Of a stretch of 64,000 nucleotides of DNA, positions 25,361-34,980 are shown piece by piece. The notes under the pieces were generated by a model. The model made no database searches. It saw only the letters and a program-made list of their open reading frames with translations, and was not told the origin of the DNA. The position numbers and the translations under genes are program-made. The DNA is taken from NCBI RefSeq assembly GCF_010977555.1, contig NZ_CP048815.1, positions 3,030,501 to 3,094,500 of the forward strand, given 5' to 3'. Each line of letters opens with the position of its first letter. The first letter of the stretch is position 1. This DNA is from Caulobacter rhizosphaerae (GTDB lineage: Bacteria > Pseudomonadota > Alphaproteobacteria > Caulobacterales > Caulobacteraceae).

Positions 25361-26695
25361 TCAAGCCGCCGGCTTCAGCACGAGGCGCTGGATCTTGCCG
25401 ACGATCAGGAAATAGGCGGCGATGGTGATCAGGCAGTGGACGCCCACGAAGATCAACGCCCCGTCGAACGACCCCGTGCCCTTGACGATGTAGCCGATGA
25501 CGATCGGCGTCACGATGCCGGCAATGTTGCCGAAGGTGTTGAAGATCCCGCCCGTCACCCCGGCCATCTCCTTGGGCGAGGTGTCGGCCACCACGGCCCA
25601 GCCCAGCGAGGCCACGCCCTTGCCGAAGAAGGCGACCGCCATGATCACGATGACCAGCCATTCCTGTTCGACATAGTTGCAGGCGATGATCAGCGAGGCC
25701 AGCAGCATGCCCACCAGCAGCGGCGTCTTGCGGGCGATGTCCAGCGAGCCGGTCTTCTTCAGCAGGCGGTCCGAGATGATCCCGCCCAGCAGCCCGCCGA
25801 CGAAGCCGCACAGGGCGGGCGCCGCGGCGGTGAAGCCGGCCTGCAGGATCGACAGTCCCCGCTCCTTGACCAGATAGATCGGGAACCAGGTGACGAAGAA
25901 ATAGGTCAGTACGTTGATGCAGTACTGGCCCAGATAGACGCCCAGCAGCATGCGGCTGGTCAGCACCTGGCGCACATTGGGCCAGGTGAAGGCCGCGCCG
26001 TTGCTCGCGGCCTTGTCCTCCATGCGGACCAGGCCGCCGCCGGCCTCGATATAGTCGAACTCCGCGGTGTTGATCGCCGGGTGCTCGGTCGGGGCGTGGA
26101 CGAACTTGACGAACACCACGGCGGCCACCAGGCCGACCGCGCCCATCACGAAGAACACCGAATGCCAGCCGAACTGGTGGACCAGCCAGCCCATCAGCGG
26201 CGCGAAGGCGACCAGGGCGAAGTACTGGGCGGCGTTGAAGATCGCCGAGGCCGTTCCGCGCTCCGAGCCCGGGAACCAGGCGGCCACGATGCGGGAATTG
26301 GCCGGAAAGGACGGCGCCTCGGCGACGCCGACCATGAAGCGCATGGCGAACAGCGCCACGGCCGCGCCCAGGCCGGTGAAGATCCCCGCCAGGCCCTGCA
26401 GGGCGGTAAAGAACGACCAGGTCACCAGGGCGATGGTGTAGATTTTCTTGGAGCCGAAACGGTCGAGCAGGATCCCGCCCGGGATCTGGCCCAGTACATA
26501 GGCCCAGGCGAAGGCCGACAGGATGTAGCCCATGGCCACCGGGTCCAGGCCCAGTTCCTTGGACGCCGACTGCCCGGCGATCGAAAAGGTGGCGCGGTCG
26601 GCATAGTTGATCGTGGTGATGATGAACAGCAGCAGGATGATCAGCCAGCGGACACGGGTCCTTCTGGCGGCGCCGTCGGCGTTCTGCGCGCTCAT
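25361..26695 (-). CDS. gudP: MFS aldarate/hexuronate porter (GudP/ExuT-like)
   Basis: 444 aa with 12 predicted membrane helices. The N-terminus WLIILLLFIITTINYADRATFSIAG and the GQIPGGILLDRFGSKKIY loop are characteristic of the anion:cation symporter branch that includes glucarate (GudP), galactonate and hexuronate porters. RFMVGVAEAPSFPANSRIVAAWFP is another branch marker. A GGAAGG Shine-Dalgarno precedes ATG 26695. It is cotranscribed with the Tat-exported gene and faces the divergent receptor gene. Exact substrate unproven; kdgD nearby favours glucarate/galactarate. Confidence 0.88.
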   Translation of the reverse strand: MSAQNADGAARRTRVRWLIILLLFIITTINYADRATFSIAGQSASKELGLDPVAMGYILSAFAWAYVLGQIPGGILLDRFGSKKIYTIALVTWSFFTALQGLAGIFTGLGAAVALFAMRFMVGVAEAPSFPANSRIVAAWFPGSERGTASAIFNAAQYFALVAFAPLMGWLVHQFGWHSVFFVMGAVGLVAAVVFVKFVHAPTEHPAINTAEFDYIEAGGGLVRMEDKAASNGAAFTWPNVRQVLTSRMLLGVYLGQYCINVLTYFFVTWFPIYLVKERGLSILQAGFTAAAPALCGFVGGLLGGIISDRLLKKTGSLDIARKTPLLVGMLLASLIIACNYVEQEWLVIVIMAVAFFGKGVASLGWAVVADTSPKEMAGVTGGIFNTFGNIAGIVTPIVIGYIVKGTGSFDGALIFVGVHCLITIAAYFLIVGKIQRLVLKPAA

Positions 26696-27079
26696 CGCGT
26701 TCCTTCCCGTTCTTATCGTCGCGGCTCTTCGAGTCGCGCGGGGCCCATTGGCGGCCGCTCAGGATCGAAAGGCTTAGAGGGGCGAGCCGGCGGGGTCTAA
26801 GTCAAATCGCCTATCGACCGATCCAATGCCAACATCGATGACGACGGATGCGCGCGGGCCTGGCGGAGCCCGAGGCCTTGTTTCGTCCGGGTTTCCCGCC
26901 AGAAAGCCCGGATCGCACGGCCATCGCCGTAGCATCGGTGCAGATCCTGCATCGGTTCATGCCCGATTGGGATTGGCCGTCGCCGCGAGCCGGCCCCTAT
27001 CCTTTTCGACACCACGAGAGACCGACGCAGATCGATCTCGAAAAGAAGAAGACCCGCCATCGCGGGCTTGGGAGGGAAT
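26696..27079. other. Divergent promoter region between the porter and receptor genes
   Basis: 384 bp without a credible gene. It must hold promoters for both the minus-strand porter operon and the plus-strand receptor. A small hairpin (CCCGC 27053-27057, GCGGG 27062-27066) sits just upstream of the receptor Shine-Dalgarno GGAGGG (27071-27076) and could influence its translation. No convincing regulator operator was found by eye. Confidence 0.5.
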
Positions 27080-29899
27080 ATGACGTCTCGCGATACGTCG
27101 AATCTTCGCACCATCCTGCGCTGCGGCGCCTCAAGCCTGGCCGTGAGCCTGGCCGTCGCGGCCGGGGCCGCCCACGCCCAGGACGCCGCCCCGCCCGCGC
27201 TTTCCCAGGCGATCGAACCCGACAACGCCGTCGAGGAGGTGGTGGTCACCGGCTTCCGCGCGAGCCTGGCCAGCGCCATCAACGTCAAGCGCAACGCCTC
27301 GGGCGTGGTCGACGCCATCAAGGCCGAGGACATCGCCCAATTCCCCGACCTGAACCTGGCCGAGTCGCTGCAGCGCATCCCCGGCGTCGCGATCTCGCGG
27401 ATCAACGGCGAGGGCCGGCAGATCTCAGTGCGCGGCCTGGGTTCGGAATATACCCGTGTGCGGATCAACGGCATGGAGGCGATCACCACCACCGGCGGCA
27501 CCGCCAACAGCGGCGGCACCAACCGCGGCCGCGGCTTCGATTTCAACATCTTCGCCTCGGACCTGTTCAACAGCATCGCCGTGCGCAAGACCGCCTCGGC
27601 CGACGTCGAGGAAGGCTCGCTGGGCGCGACCGTCGACCTGAACACCGCCCGCCCCTTCGACTCCGGCAAGCCCCAGCTCGTGCTGTCAGCCCAGGCCAGC
27701 TACAACGACCTGGCCCGCAAGGCCGGCCCCCGCCTGTCGGCCCTGGCCAGCCGCACCTGGCGCGACGGCACGATCGGCGCCCTGGTGTCGGTGGCCTACG
27801 AGGATCGCCGCCTGCTCGAGGAAGGCGCCAACATCACGCGCTGGACCTATGGCGGCAGCAACGGCGGCTTCAACGCCGCCTCCACCCTGCCCGGCTACAC
27901 CCTGGCCCAGATCAACGACACCAATCCGGCCACGGCGATCTATCACCCGCGGATCCCGGCCTATGTGAGCTACGACATCGAGTCCAAGCGCTTGGGGGCC
28001 AGCGGATCGCTGCAATGGAAGCCGACGGACAACACCACCGTGTCGCTGGACGCCCTCTATTCTTACCTGGCCGGCACCCGCAAGGAGGCCCAGTTGCAGG
28101 CGATCGGTCTGTCGCGCTCGGGGACCGGGAAGCCCCAGACTATCATCCGCGACGGCGTCGTCGACGCCAACCACAACCTGGTCTACGCCAGGCTCGACAA
28201 CGTCGACCTGCGCACCCAGTCGGCCTATGACGAGCTGAACACCGAATTCAAGCAGTTCACCCTGTCGGCCGAGCACCGGTTCACCGACCGGTTTAAGGTC
28301 GGGGCCCTGGCCGGCTACGCGGACTCGACCTTCACCCAGCCGGTGTCGACGATCATCACCTTCGATCGGGCCAACAGCCAGGGCTATTCCTACGACTTCC
28401 GCGACCACCGCCTGCCGACCATCGGGCTGGGCTTCGACCCGACCAACCCGGTCAACTGGAGCGCCGTCAACGGCACGTCCGAGGTGCGCCTGCGGCCCCA
28501 GTTCGTCGAGAACCAGTTCACCAACGGCAAGCTGTTCGGCGCCTACGAGTTCAACGACCACCTGACGCTGAAGGCCGGGATCGACTTCCGCAAGTTCGAG
28601 TACGACAGCTACGGCCAGTATCGCACCAGCGAGACCGTCTCCCAGACCCTGACCCCGGCCCAGCTGGCCGCCGTGTCCAAGGTCTATTCCGGCTTCGGCC
28701 GCAACCTGGGCCTGCCGGACGGCAACGCCACGGCCTGGCTGGTTCCCGACATCGACGCCTACGCCAAGGCCTACGGCATCTACAGCAACACCGGCATCTA
28801 CGCCCTGACCAACACCAACAACAGCTCGGCCCGCGGCCAGTACGGCACGGTCGAGGAAAAGGACGCCGGCGTCTATGCCGAGGCCGAGTTCAAGTTCGAC
28901 GCCTTCGGCCTGCCCTTCCGCGGCGACGCCGGCGTGCGGCAGGTCAACACCCAGCAGGAATCCGGCGGTTATGCGGTCGTCAACGGCGCGGTGCAGCTGG
29001 TCAACGTGCGGCGCGACTACAACATGACCCTGCCATCGTTCAACCTGGCGGCGGACCTTACGGACACCGTCGTCGCCCGGATCAGCGCGGCGAAGACCAT
29101 CTCGCGGCCCGGCATCGGCTCGCTGACGCCCGGCGGCGACGTCAGCGTCCAGGGCGCCAACCGCACCTTCTCGACCGGCAACCCGGACCTGGACCCGACC
29201 CAGTCCAAGAACCTGGACCTGTCGCTGGAATGGTATCCCAGCCAGGGCGCGATCCTGGCGGTGGGTGTCTTCTACAAGAAGATCGACACCTTCGTGGCCA
29301 CGCTGCGCACCCAGGTTCCCTACAACACCCTGGGCTTGCCGGACTCGCTGATCGCCGGCACCAGCGCCTCGTCCACCGACATCTTCGACGTCACCCAGCC
29401 GGTCAATTCCAACGGCGGCAGTCTAAAGGGCATCGAGCTGAACTGGCAGCAGCCGCTGACCTTCCTGCCCGGCGCCTGGCGGCACTTGGGCTACATCGTC
29501 AACTTCACCCATGTCGGCTCGGACATCACCTACCTGACCTCGACGACGCCGGGCGCGCCCACGGTCAACGCGCCGCTGGTGGGCCTGTCGAAGAACGCCG
29601 CCAACGCCACGCTTTATTACGAGACCGATCGCTGGAGCGTCCGCGGCTCGGTGGCCTATCGCGGCGGCTACCTGACCCAGGTGCCGGGCAATGACGGCAA
29701 CGCCTATCACGGGACCAATTCGACCGTGAACGTCGACGCCCAGGCCAGCTTCAACGTCCGCCCGAACCTCAAGCTGAGCATCGAGGGCGTGAACCTGACC
29801 GACGAGTTCAACGACCAGTATGTCGGCGATAGCAACCGGCTGAACGTCTACACCCACAGCGGCCGGACCTTCTTCGTCGGCCTTCGCTACAACTTCTAG
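27080..29899 (+). CDS. TonB-dependent receptor (oligosaccharide-type)
   Basis: 939 aa. A signal peptide (ending AAGAAHA, about residue 33) precedes a TonB box EEVVVTGF, a plug domain (LNLAESLQRIPGVAISRINGEGRQISVRGLG) and a 22-strand barrel ending in FFVGLRYNF, with the aromatic terminal residue needed for Bam insertion. There is no STN domain, so it transports without FecIR signalling. ATG 27080 is set by GGAGGG; the TTG at 27068 is rejected. The neighbourhood points to import of uronate- or aldarate-containing oligosaccharides (inference). Confidence 0.93.
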   Translation: MTSRDTSNLRTILRCGASSLAVSLAVAAGAAHAQDAAPPALSQAIEPDNAVEEVVVTGFRASLASAINVKRNASGVVDAIKAEDIAQFPDLNLAESLQRIPGVAISRINGEGRQISVRGLGSEYTRVRINGMEAITTTGGTANSGGTNRGRGFDFNIFASDLFNSIAVRKTASADVEEGSLGATVDLNTARPFDSGKPQLVLSAQASYNDLARKAGPRLSALASRTWRDGTIGALVSVAYEDRRLLEEGANITRWTYGGSNGGFNAASTLPGYTLAQINDTNPATAIYHPRIPAYVSYDIESKRLGASGSLQWKPTDNTTVSLDALYSYLAGTRKEAQLQAIGLSRSGTGKPQTIIRDGVVDANHNLVYARLDNVDLRTQSAYDELNTEFKQFTLSAEHRFTDRFKVGALAGYADSTFTQPVSTIITFDRANSQGYSYDFRDHRLPTIGLGFDPTNPVNWSAVNGTSEVRLRPQFVENQFTNGKLFGAYEFNDHLTLKAGIDFRKFEYDSYGQYRTSETVSQTLTPAQLAAVSKVYSGFGRNLGLPDGNATAWLVPDIDAYAKAYGIYSNTGIYALTNTNNSSARGQYGTVEEKDAGVYAEAEFKFDAFGLPFRGDAGVRQVNTQQESGGYAVVNGAVQLVNVRRDYNMTLPSFNLAADLTDTVVARISAAKTISRPGIGSLTPGGDVSVQGANRTFSTGNPDLDPTQSKNLDLSLEWYPSQGAILAVGVFYKKIDTFVATLRTQVPYNTLGLPDSLIAGTSASSTDIFDVTQPVNSNGGSLKGIELNWQQPLTFLPGAWRHLGYIVNFTHVGSDITYLTSTTPGAPTVNAPLVGLSKNAANATLYYETDRWSVRGSVAYRGGYLTQVPGNDGNAYHGTNSTVNVDAQASFNVRPNLKLSIEGVNLTDEFNDQYVGDSNRLNVYTHSGRTFFVGLRYNF

Positions 29900-29932
29900 G
29901 GCGCACCCTTCCTCCCGACAGCGCCTTGGTCA

Positions 29933-29965
29933 CGGCGTCGGCCCCCTCCGGCCGACGCCGTTTTT
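29933..29965 (+). terminator. Rho-independent terminator after the TonB-dependent receptor gene
   Basis: Perfect 11-bp stem (CGGCGTCGGCC at 29933-29943 and its complement at 29950-29960), 6-base loop, then TTTTT. It lies between the convergent receptor and tetR genes and may act in the plus direction chiefly. Confidence 0.9.
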
Positions 29966-29992
29966 CCCGTTTTCAGGCTGAGGCGCGGCCGC

Positions 29993-30682
29993 TCACCGGT
30001 CGGGCGAGGTCACGTCCTTCAATTCATAGGCGCGGCAGAACACGTCGACGGCCGCCTCCGCCGACGTGACCAGATCGGCCTCGTCGACAGAAGCCGCCGC
30101 TCCTTCCATGAGCCTCTGGACCGGACCGGCCTCACACAGGGCGAAGAAGTGCCCCACCGCCCTCCAGGGATCGGCCTGGCGCATGCGCCCCTCGTCCATG
30201 GCGCGGCTGAAATCGGCCGCCATGCGCGTCCAGCCCCGCTTGGGACCGTTCTCGAAGAAGAGTTTGCCGAGGTCGGACTTGGCGCCCTCGGCATAGATGA
30301 TCCGGCGGAAGGCGACGATCTCCGGATCGTTCATGAAGCGCAGGAACTGGATCGCGAACTCGCTCAGGCCGGTAGGGAGATCCCGATTGTCGTGGAAGCG
30401 GTCGAACAGCGGATCGATCATCCTCGCCCCCTTCTCCAGCATGACCGCGACGAGAAGATCTTCTTTGGAGGCGAAGTAGCTGTAGAGCGTCTGCTTGGAC
30501 CCCCCGACCCGAGCCGCGACCTCCGACATGCTGGCGGCCATATAGCCGCGCTCGAGGAACACGCCCTTGGCGGCCTCCAGGATGGCCAGTCGTTTCTCTT
30601 CGGTCTTAACCCGCATGCGGCGCTTCTCGGCCTTTCGATCTTTTCTGGACCAGACCGTACGCTTTTCGCTTGACGGCGTCAT
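29993..30682 (-). CDS. TetR/AcrR-family regulator divergent from the efflux operon
   Basis: 229 aa. After a basic N-terminal arm, the HTH is AILEAAKGVFLERGYMAASMSEVAARVGGSKQTLYSYFASKEDLL. The ligand domain matches the AcrR-like group with a TetR_C-type C-terminus. ATG 30682 is used although the open frame continues upstream through the neighbouring gene. It lies 48 bp from the divergent nodT-type gene, with a palindrome between them, so it is the likely repressor of the efflux operon and of itself. Confidence 0.9.
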   Translation of the reverse strand: MTPSSEKRTVWSRKDRKAEKRRMRVKTEEKRLAILEAAKGVFLERGYMAASMSEVAARVGGSKQTLYSYFASKEDLLVAVMLEKGARMIDPLFDRFHDNRDLPTGLSEFAIQFLRFMNDPEIVAFRRIIYAEGAKSDLGKLFFENGPKRGWTRMAADFSRAMDEGRMRQADPWRAVGHFFALCEAGPVQRLMEGAAASVDEADLVTSAEAAVDVFCRAYELKDVTSPDR

Positions 30683-30698
30683 GCGAAAATATAAATGG

Positions 30699-30713
30699 AC
30701 CATACGGTACGGT
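30699..30713. promoter_or_regulatory. Candidate TetR operator between the regulator and nodT-emrAB
   Basis: ACCATACGGTACGGT is an imperfect palindrome (six of seven symmetric pairs match around the central base, the exception being A/C). A related half-site, GACCGTACG, occurs at about 30652-30660 inside the beginning of the tetR gene. Placement between the divergent start codons fits a TetR operator; binding is inference. Confidence 0.6.
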
Positions 30714-30730
30714 TTGAGAAAGCAACCCAC

Positions 30731-32158
30731 ATGTCCTTCACCGCTCGCAAGCGCGCCCTGGCGGCGTGTCTCCTGTCGGCCAGCTGCCTCTGCGCGTGCG
30801 CGGCCGTTCCGAAACTTCCGCCGGCCCAGGCGATCAAGGCCCCTCAGGCCTACGCCGCCGAGGCCAGCCTGGCCGCCCCGGCCGCCGACTGGCCGTCGGA
30901 CCGCTGGTGGACGGCCTATGGCGATCCGCAGCTGGACGCCCTGATCGACGAGGCCCTGAGCGGCTCGCCCGACCTGGCTGCAGCCCAGGCCCGCGTCGCC
31001 AAGGCCCAGGCGCTGGCCGGCCAGGCCGGGGCCGCCACCCTGCCCAGCGTGACGGCCAACGGCTCCTACGCCTCGGTCAAGCAGAGCTACAACAACGGCG
31101 CCCCGCCCGCCTTCGTGCCGCAGGGCTACAACGACAGCGGCCGGGTCAGCCTCGACTTCGCCTACGAGTTCGACTTCTTCGGCAAGAACCGCGCGGCCCT
31201 GGCGGCGGCGACCTCGGACGCCCAGGCCTCGCAGGCCGAGGCGGCGCAGGCCCGCCTGACCCTGTCGACCAATGTCGCGACCGCCTATGCGGACTTGGCC
31301 CAGCAGTTCGCCGACCGTGACGCCGCCCAGGACGCCGTCCGCACCCGCGAACAGACCGCCCAGTTGACCGCCGACCGGCGCGAGAACGGCCTTGAGAACC
31401 AGGGCGCGTCCGAGCAGGCCAAGGCCAATCTGGCTGCGGCCCGCGCCAGCCTGGCGGCCGCCGACGAGGCCCTGGGCCTGACCCGCAACCGTCTGGCGGC
31501 GCTGCTCGGCGCGGGGCCCGATCGCGGCCTGGCGATCGGGCGTCCCAAGGTGGGCGTCCTGAAGGCCTTCGGCCTTCCCGCCAATCTCCAGGCCGACCTG
31601 ATCGGCCGCCGCCCCGACGTCATCGCCGCCCGGCTGCGGGCCAAGGCCGGCGCCCAGCGCATCCGCCAGGCCAAGGCCCAGTTCTATCCGGACATCGACC
31701 TGTCGGCCTATTTCGGCCAGCAGGCGCTGGGCCTGGACCTGCTGACCAAGGCCGGCTCGCGCATCGGATCGATCGGCCCCGCGGTCAGCCTGCCGATCTT
31801 CCAGGGCGGCGCCCTGCGCGCCAACTATCGCGGCGCGGCGGCCGACTACGACGCCGCCGTGGCCAGCTACAACGGGACCCTGACCCAGGCGCTGCAGGAC
31901 GTGGCCGACGCCGCCGTCAGCGCGCGCGCCCTGAACGCCCGCCTGTCGGAAAGCCGCAACGCCTTCGAGGCCTCCCGCAACGCCCACGACATCGCCCTGC
32001 AGCGCTATCGCGGCGGCCTGTCGACCTATCTCGACGTGCTGACCGCCGAGGACGCGATGATCACCAACCAGCGGACGGTCGCCGACCTCGAAGCCCGCGC
32101 CTTCACCCTCGACGTGGCCCTGGTTCGCGCCCTCGGCGGCGGCTTCCACGCCGCCTGA
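30731..32158 (+). CDS. NodT-family efflux outer membrane lipoprotein (TolC-like)
   Basis: 475 aa. A lipoprotein signal (LLSASCLCAC) offers two adjacent lipobox cysteines. WPSDRWWTAYGDPQLDALIDEAL is the NodT/OprM start, and the two outer-membrane efflux repeats follow with long coiled-coil helices (about 80-250, 280-465) ending in DVALVRALGGG. It forms the outer membrane channel for the EmrAB-type pump encoded next. ATG 30731 is chosen so that the signal peptide begins properly. Confidence 0.93.
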   Translation: MSFTARKRALAACLLSASCLCACAAVPKLPPAQAIKAPQAYAAEASLAAPAADWPSDRWWTAYGDPQLDALIDEALSGSPDLAAAQARVAKAQALAGQAGAATLPSVTANGSYASVKQSYNNGAPPAFVPQGYNDSGRVSLDFAYEFDFFGKNRAALAAATSDAQASQAEAAQARLTLSTNVATAYADLAQQFADRDAAQDAVRTREQTAQLTADRRENGLENQGASEQAKANLAAARASLAAADEALGLTRNRLAALLGAGPDRGLAIGRPKVGVLKAFGLPANLQADLIGRRPDVIAARLRAKAGAQRIRQAKAQFYPDIDLSAYFGQQALGLDLLTKAGSRIGSIGPAVSLPIFQGGALRANYRGAAADYDAAVASYNGTLTQALQDVADAAVSARALNARLSESRNAFEASRNAHDIALQRYRGGLSTYLDVLTAEDAMITNQRTVADLEARAFTLDVALVRALGGGFHAA

Positions 32159-32187
32159 CCCTCATTCCTCTCCCCGGAGCTCCTCCC

Positions 32188-33339
32188 ATGTTCGACTCTC
32201 AAGACACGCCCGAGACCGACGCCCTGGCCGCGCCTGCGCCCGAGGCCAAGACCAACGGCAATCGCAAGGCCCTGTTCGCCGGCCTCGGCGCCGTCGTCCT
32301 GCTCGGCGCGGCTGGCTATGGCGCCTACTACGCCCTGGTCGGCTCGCATCATGTCGAGACCGACAACGCCTATGTCGGCGCCTATGTAGCCCAGGTGACG
32401 CCGCTGGTCGGCGGTCCCGTGCGCAGCGTCGCGGTCAACGACACCCAGGCCGTCAAGCAGGGCCAGGTGCTGGTCGTGCTCGACGACACCGACGCCCGCA
32501 TCGCCCTGGCCTCGGCCCAGGCCGACCTGGCCACCGCCCAGCGCAAGGTCCGCGGCTATCTGGCCACCGACCAGAGCCTGTCGGCCCAGATCGCCGCCCG
32601 CGACGCCGACCAGGTCCGCGCCGCCGCGACCCTGGCCTCGGCCCGATCCGACCTGGACCGCACCCGTGTGGACCTGGACCGCCGCAAGGCCCTGGCCGCC
32701 ACCGGCGCGGTGTCAGGCGACGAACTGACCCGCGCCCAGAACGCCTACGCCAACGCCCAGGCCGCCTACGACTCGGCCAAGGCCGCCCAGGTCCAGGCCG
32801 CGGCCAACCGCGCCGCCGCCGTCGGCTCGCTGGCCGCGAACACGGTGCTGACCGACGGGACCAGCGTCGACACCAATCCCGAGGTGGCCGCCGCGCGCGC
32901 CAGGGTCGACCAGGCTTCGGTGGACCTGGCCCGAACGGTGATCCGCGCGCCGATCGACGGGGTCGTGACCCGTCGCAACGTCCAGGCTGGCCAGAGGGTC
33001 GCCGCCGGCGCGGTCCTGATGCAGGTCGTTCCCGTGCAGCAGGCCTATGTCGACGCCAATTTCAAAGAAGGCCAGCTGCGCAAGGTCAGGATCGGTCAGC
33101 CGGTCGAGCTGGAGGCCGACCTCTACGGCGGTTCGGTCAAGTACCACGGCACGGTGACCGGCCTGTCGGGCGGCACCGGCTCGGCCTTCGCCCTGATCCC
33201 GGCCCAGAACGCCACTGGCAACTGGATCAAGGTCGTCCAGCGCCTGCCCGTCCGCGTCGCCATCGACCCGGCCGATCTCAAGGCACACCCGCTGCGCGTG
33301 GGCCTGTCGATGAAGGCGACCATCGACACCGCCTCCTGA
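32188..33339 (+). CDS. emrA: EmrA/HlyD-family periplasmic adaptor protein
   Basis: 383 aa. One N-terminal membrane helix (about 29-50, FAGLGAVVLLGAAGYGAYYALV), then the HVETDNAYVGAYVAQVTPLVGG lipoyl half-motif, an alpha-helical hairpin (about 95-220) and the second lipoyl/beta-barrel half with VIRAPIDGVVTRRNVQAGQRV. It links the inner membrane EmrB porter to the outer membrane channel. It starts 29 bp after the nodT-type gene. Confidence 0.94.
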   Translation: MFDSQDTPETDALAAPAPEAKTNGNRKALFAGLGAVVLLGAAGYGAYYALVGSHHVETDNAYVGAYVAQVTPLVGGPVRSVAVNDTQAVKQGQVLVVLDDTDARIALASAQADLATAQRKVRGYLATDQSLSAQIAARDADQVRAAATLASARSDLDRTRVDLDRRKALAATGAVSGDELTRAQNAYANAQAAYDSAKAAQVQAAANRAAAVGSLAANTVLTDGTSVDTNPEVAAARARVDQASVDLARTVIRAPIDGVVTRRNVQAGQRVAAGAVLMQVVPVQQAYVDANFKEGQLRKVRIGQPVELEADLYGGSVKYHGTVTGLSGGTGSAFALIPAQNATGNWIKVVQRLPVRVAIDPADLKAHPLRVGLSMKATIDTAS

Positions 33340-33381
33340 TCGCCCTCGTCCAGCCCCTTCATACAGCCAAGGACCGCCGTC

Positions 33382-34929
33382 ATGGCCAAGACCCCTGCCG
33401 CCGCTTCGGCGGCTCCCCCCGCGCCCCTTACCGGAGCGGCGATGATCTTCGCCGGCCTAGTCCTGGCGGCCGCCAACTTCCTGGTGGTGCTCGACACCAC
33501 CATCGCCAACGTCTCGGTGTCGAACATCTCCGGCGCTCTGGCCGTCTCGCCCAGTCAGGGCACCTGGGTGATCACCTCCTACGCCGTGGCCGAGGCCGTG
33601 GTCGTGCCGCTGACCGGCTGGCTATCGGCGCGGTTCGGGGCCGTGAAGGTCTTCGTGCTCGGCATGATCGGGTTCGGCTTCTTCTCGTTCCTCTGCGGCC
33701 TGGCCCCCTCGCTGAGCCTGCTGGTGCTGTTTCGAGTGCTGCAAGGCGCCTGCGGCGGCCCGCTGATGCCCCTGTCCCAGACCCTGCTGCTGCGCGTCTT
33801 TCCCAAGAAATACGCCGCGGCCGCCACCGGCCTGTGGGCCATGACCACCCTGATCGCGCCCATACTCGGGCCGATCCTGGGCGGGACCCTTTGCGACAAC
33901 GTTGGCTGGGCCTTCATCTTCTGGATCAACGTGCCGGTCGCGGCCGTCTGCAGCTGGTTCGCTTGGCGGCTGCTGCGCAGCCACGAGACCCCGCTGGCCA
34001 AGGCCCGGGTCGACCTGGTGGGCCTGGGCCTGCTGGTCGTCTGGGTCGGCGCCCTGCAGGTCATGCTGGACTTGGGCAAGGAGCACGACTGGTTCGCCTC
34101 GCCGATGATCGCGGGCCTGGCCGTCGTCGCGGCGATCGGCTTCGTGGCGTTCCTGATCTGGGAGCTGACCGACGCCAATCCGATCGTCGACCTGCGCGTC
34201 TTCCGTCACCGGGGCTTCACCGCCAGCGTCATCACCCTCAGTGTCGCCTTCGGAGCCTTCTTCGGCATCAATGTCCTGACCCCGCTCTGGCTGCAGCAGA
34301 ACATGGGCTACACGGCCACCTGGGCCGGCTACGTCTCGGCGCTGCTGGGGGTCACCGCCGTGCTGGTCGCGCCGCTCGCGGCGGGCCTGTCGACCAAGGT
34401 CGATCCCCGCCGCCTGGTGTTCCTGGGCGTGATCTGGCTGGGCGCGATCACCTTCATGCGCAGCCAGGCCAATTCGGACATGGGCTATTTCGACATCGCC
34501 CACTGGCTGCTGCTGCAGGGCTTCGGCATGCCGTTCTTCTTCGTGCCGGTGACCGCCCTGGCCCTGGCCAGCGTCACCGAACCGGAGACCGCCAGCGCCG
34601 CCGGCCTGATGAACTTCTGCCGCACGCTGGCCGGCGCCTTCGCCACCTCGATGGTCAGCACCGTCTGGGCCGACAGCGGCAGCCGCAACCGCAGCGAACT
34701 GTCGGGCCTGCTGAACGGCGCGCAGGACACCATGGACCAGATGACGGCCAGCGGCCTGTCGCCCGACCAGGCGCGCGGTAACCTCGAGCAGATGGTGCAG
34801 GGCCAGGGCGTGATGCTGGCCACCAACCAGGTGTTCCTGGCCATGGCGGCGCTGTTCATCGTCGCCGCCTTCATCATCTGGCTGGCGCCGCGTCCCACGC
34901 GGGTGGCCGACACCTCGGCGGTCCACTAG
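33382..34929 (+). CDS. emrB: DHA2-family MFS multidrug transporter (EmrB-like)
   Basis: 515 aa with 14 predicted membrane helices. DHA2 signatures include LVVLDTTIANVSVSNISGAL in helix 1, WVITSYAVAEAVVVPLTGWLSARFG and the motif C region GPILGGTLCDNVGW. It is the proton-driven inner membrane pump of a tripartite efflux system with the two upstream products. Confidence 0.95.
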   Translation: MAKTPAAASAAPPAPLTGAAMIFAGLVLAAANFLVVLDTTIANVSVSNISGALAVSPSQGTWVITSYAVAEAVVVPLTGWLSARFGAVKVFVLGMIGFGFFSFLCGLAPSLSLLVLFRVLQGACGGPLMPLSQTLLLRVFPKKYAAAATGLWAMTTLIAPILGPILGGTLCDNVGWAFIFWINVPVAAVCSWFAWRLLRSHETPLAKARVDLVGLGLLVVWVGALQVMLDLGKEHDWFASPMIAGLAVVAAIGFVAFLIWELTDANPIVDLRVFRHRGFTASVITLSVAFGAFFGINVLTPLWLQQNMGYTATWAGYVSALLGVTAVLVAPLAAGLSTKVDPRRLVFLGVIWLGAITFMRSQANSDMGYFDIAHWLLLQGFGMPFFFVPVTALALASVTEPETASAAGLMNFCRTLAGAFATSMVSTVWADSGSRNRSELSGLLNGAQDTMDQMTASGLSPDQARGNLEQMVQGQGVMLATNQVFLAMAALFIVAAFIIWLAPRPTRVADTSAVH

Positions 34930-34980
34930 GCGTCCTTCGCCCCGCCCTTTCCTCCAAGCGTTTCCACAAGGATCTCCATT

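Noticed and set aside
30652..30660. Second TetR half-site inside the tetR gene as a full operator
   Set aside because: Only one half resembles the main palindrome and it lies in coding sequence, so it was mentioned only as a possible half-site.
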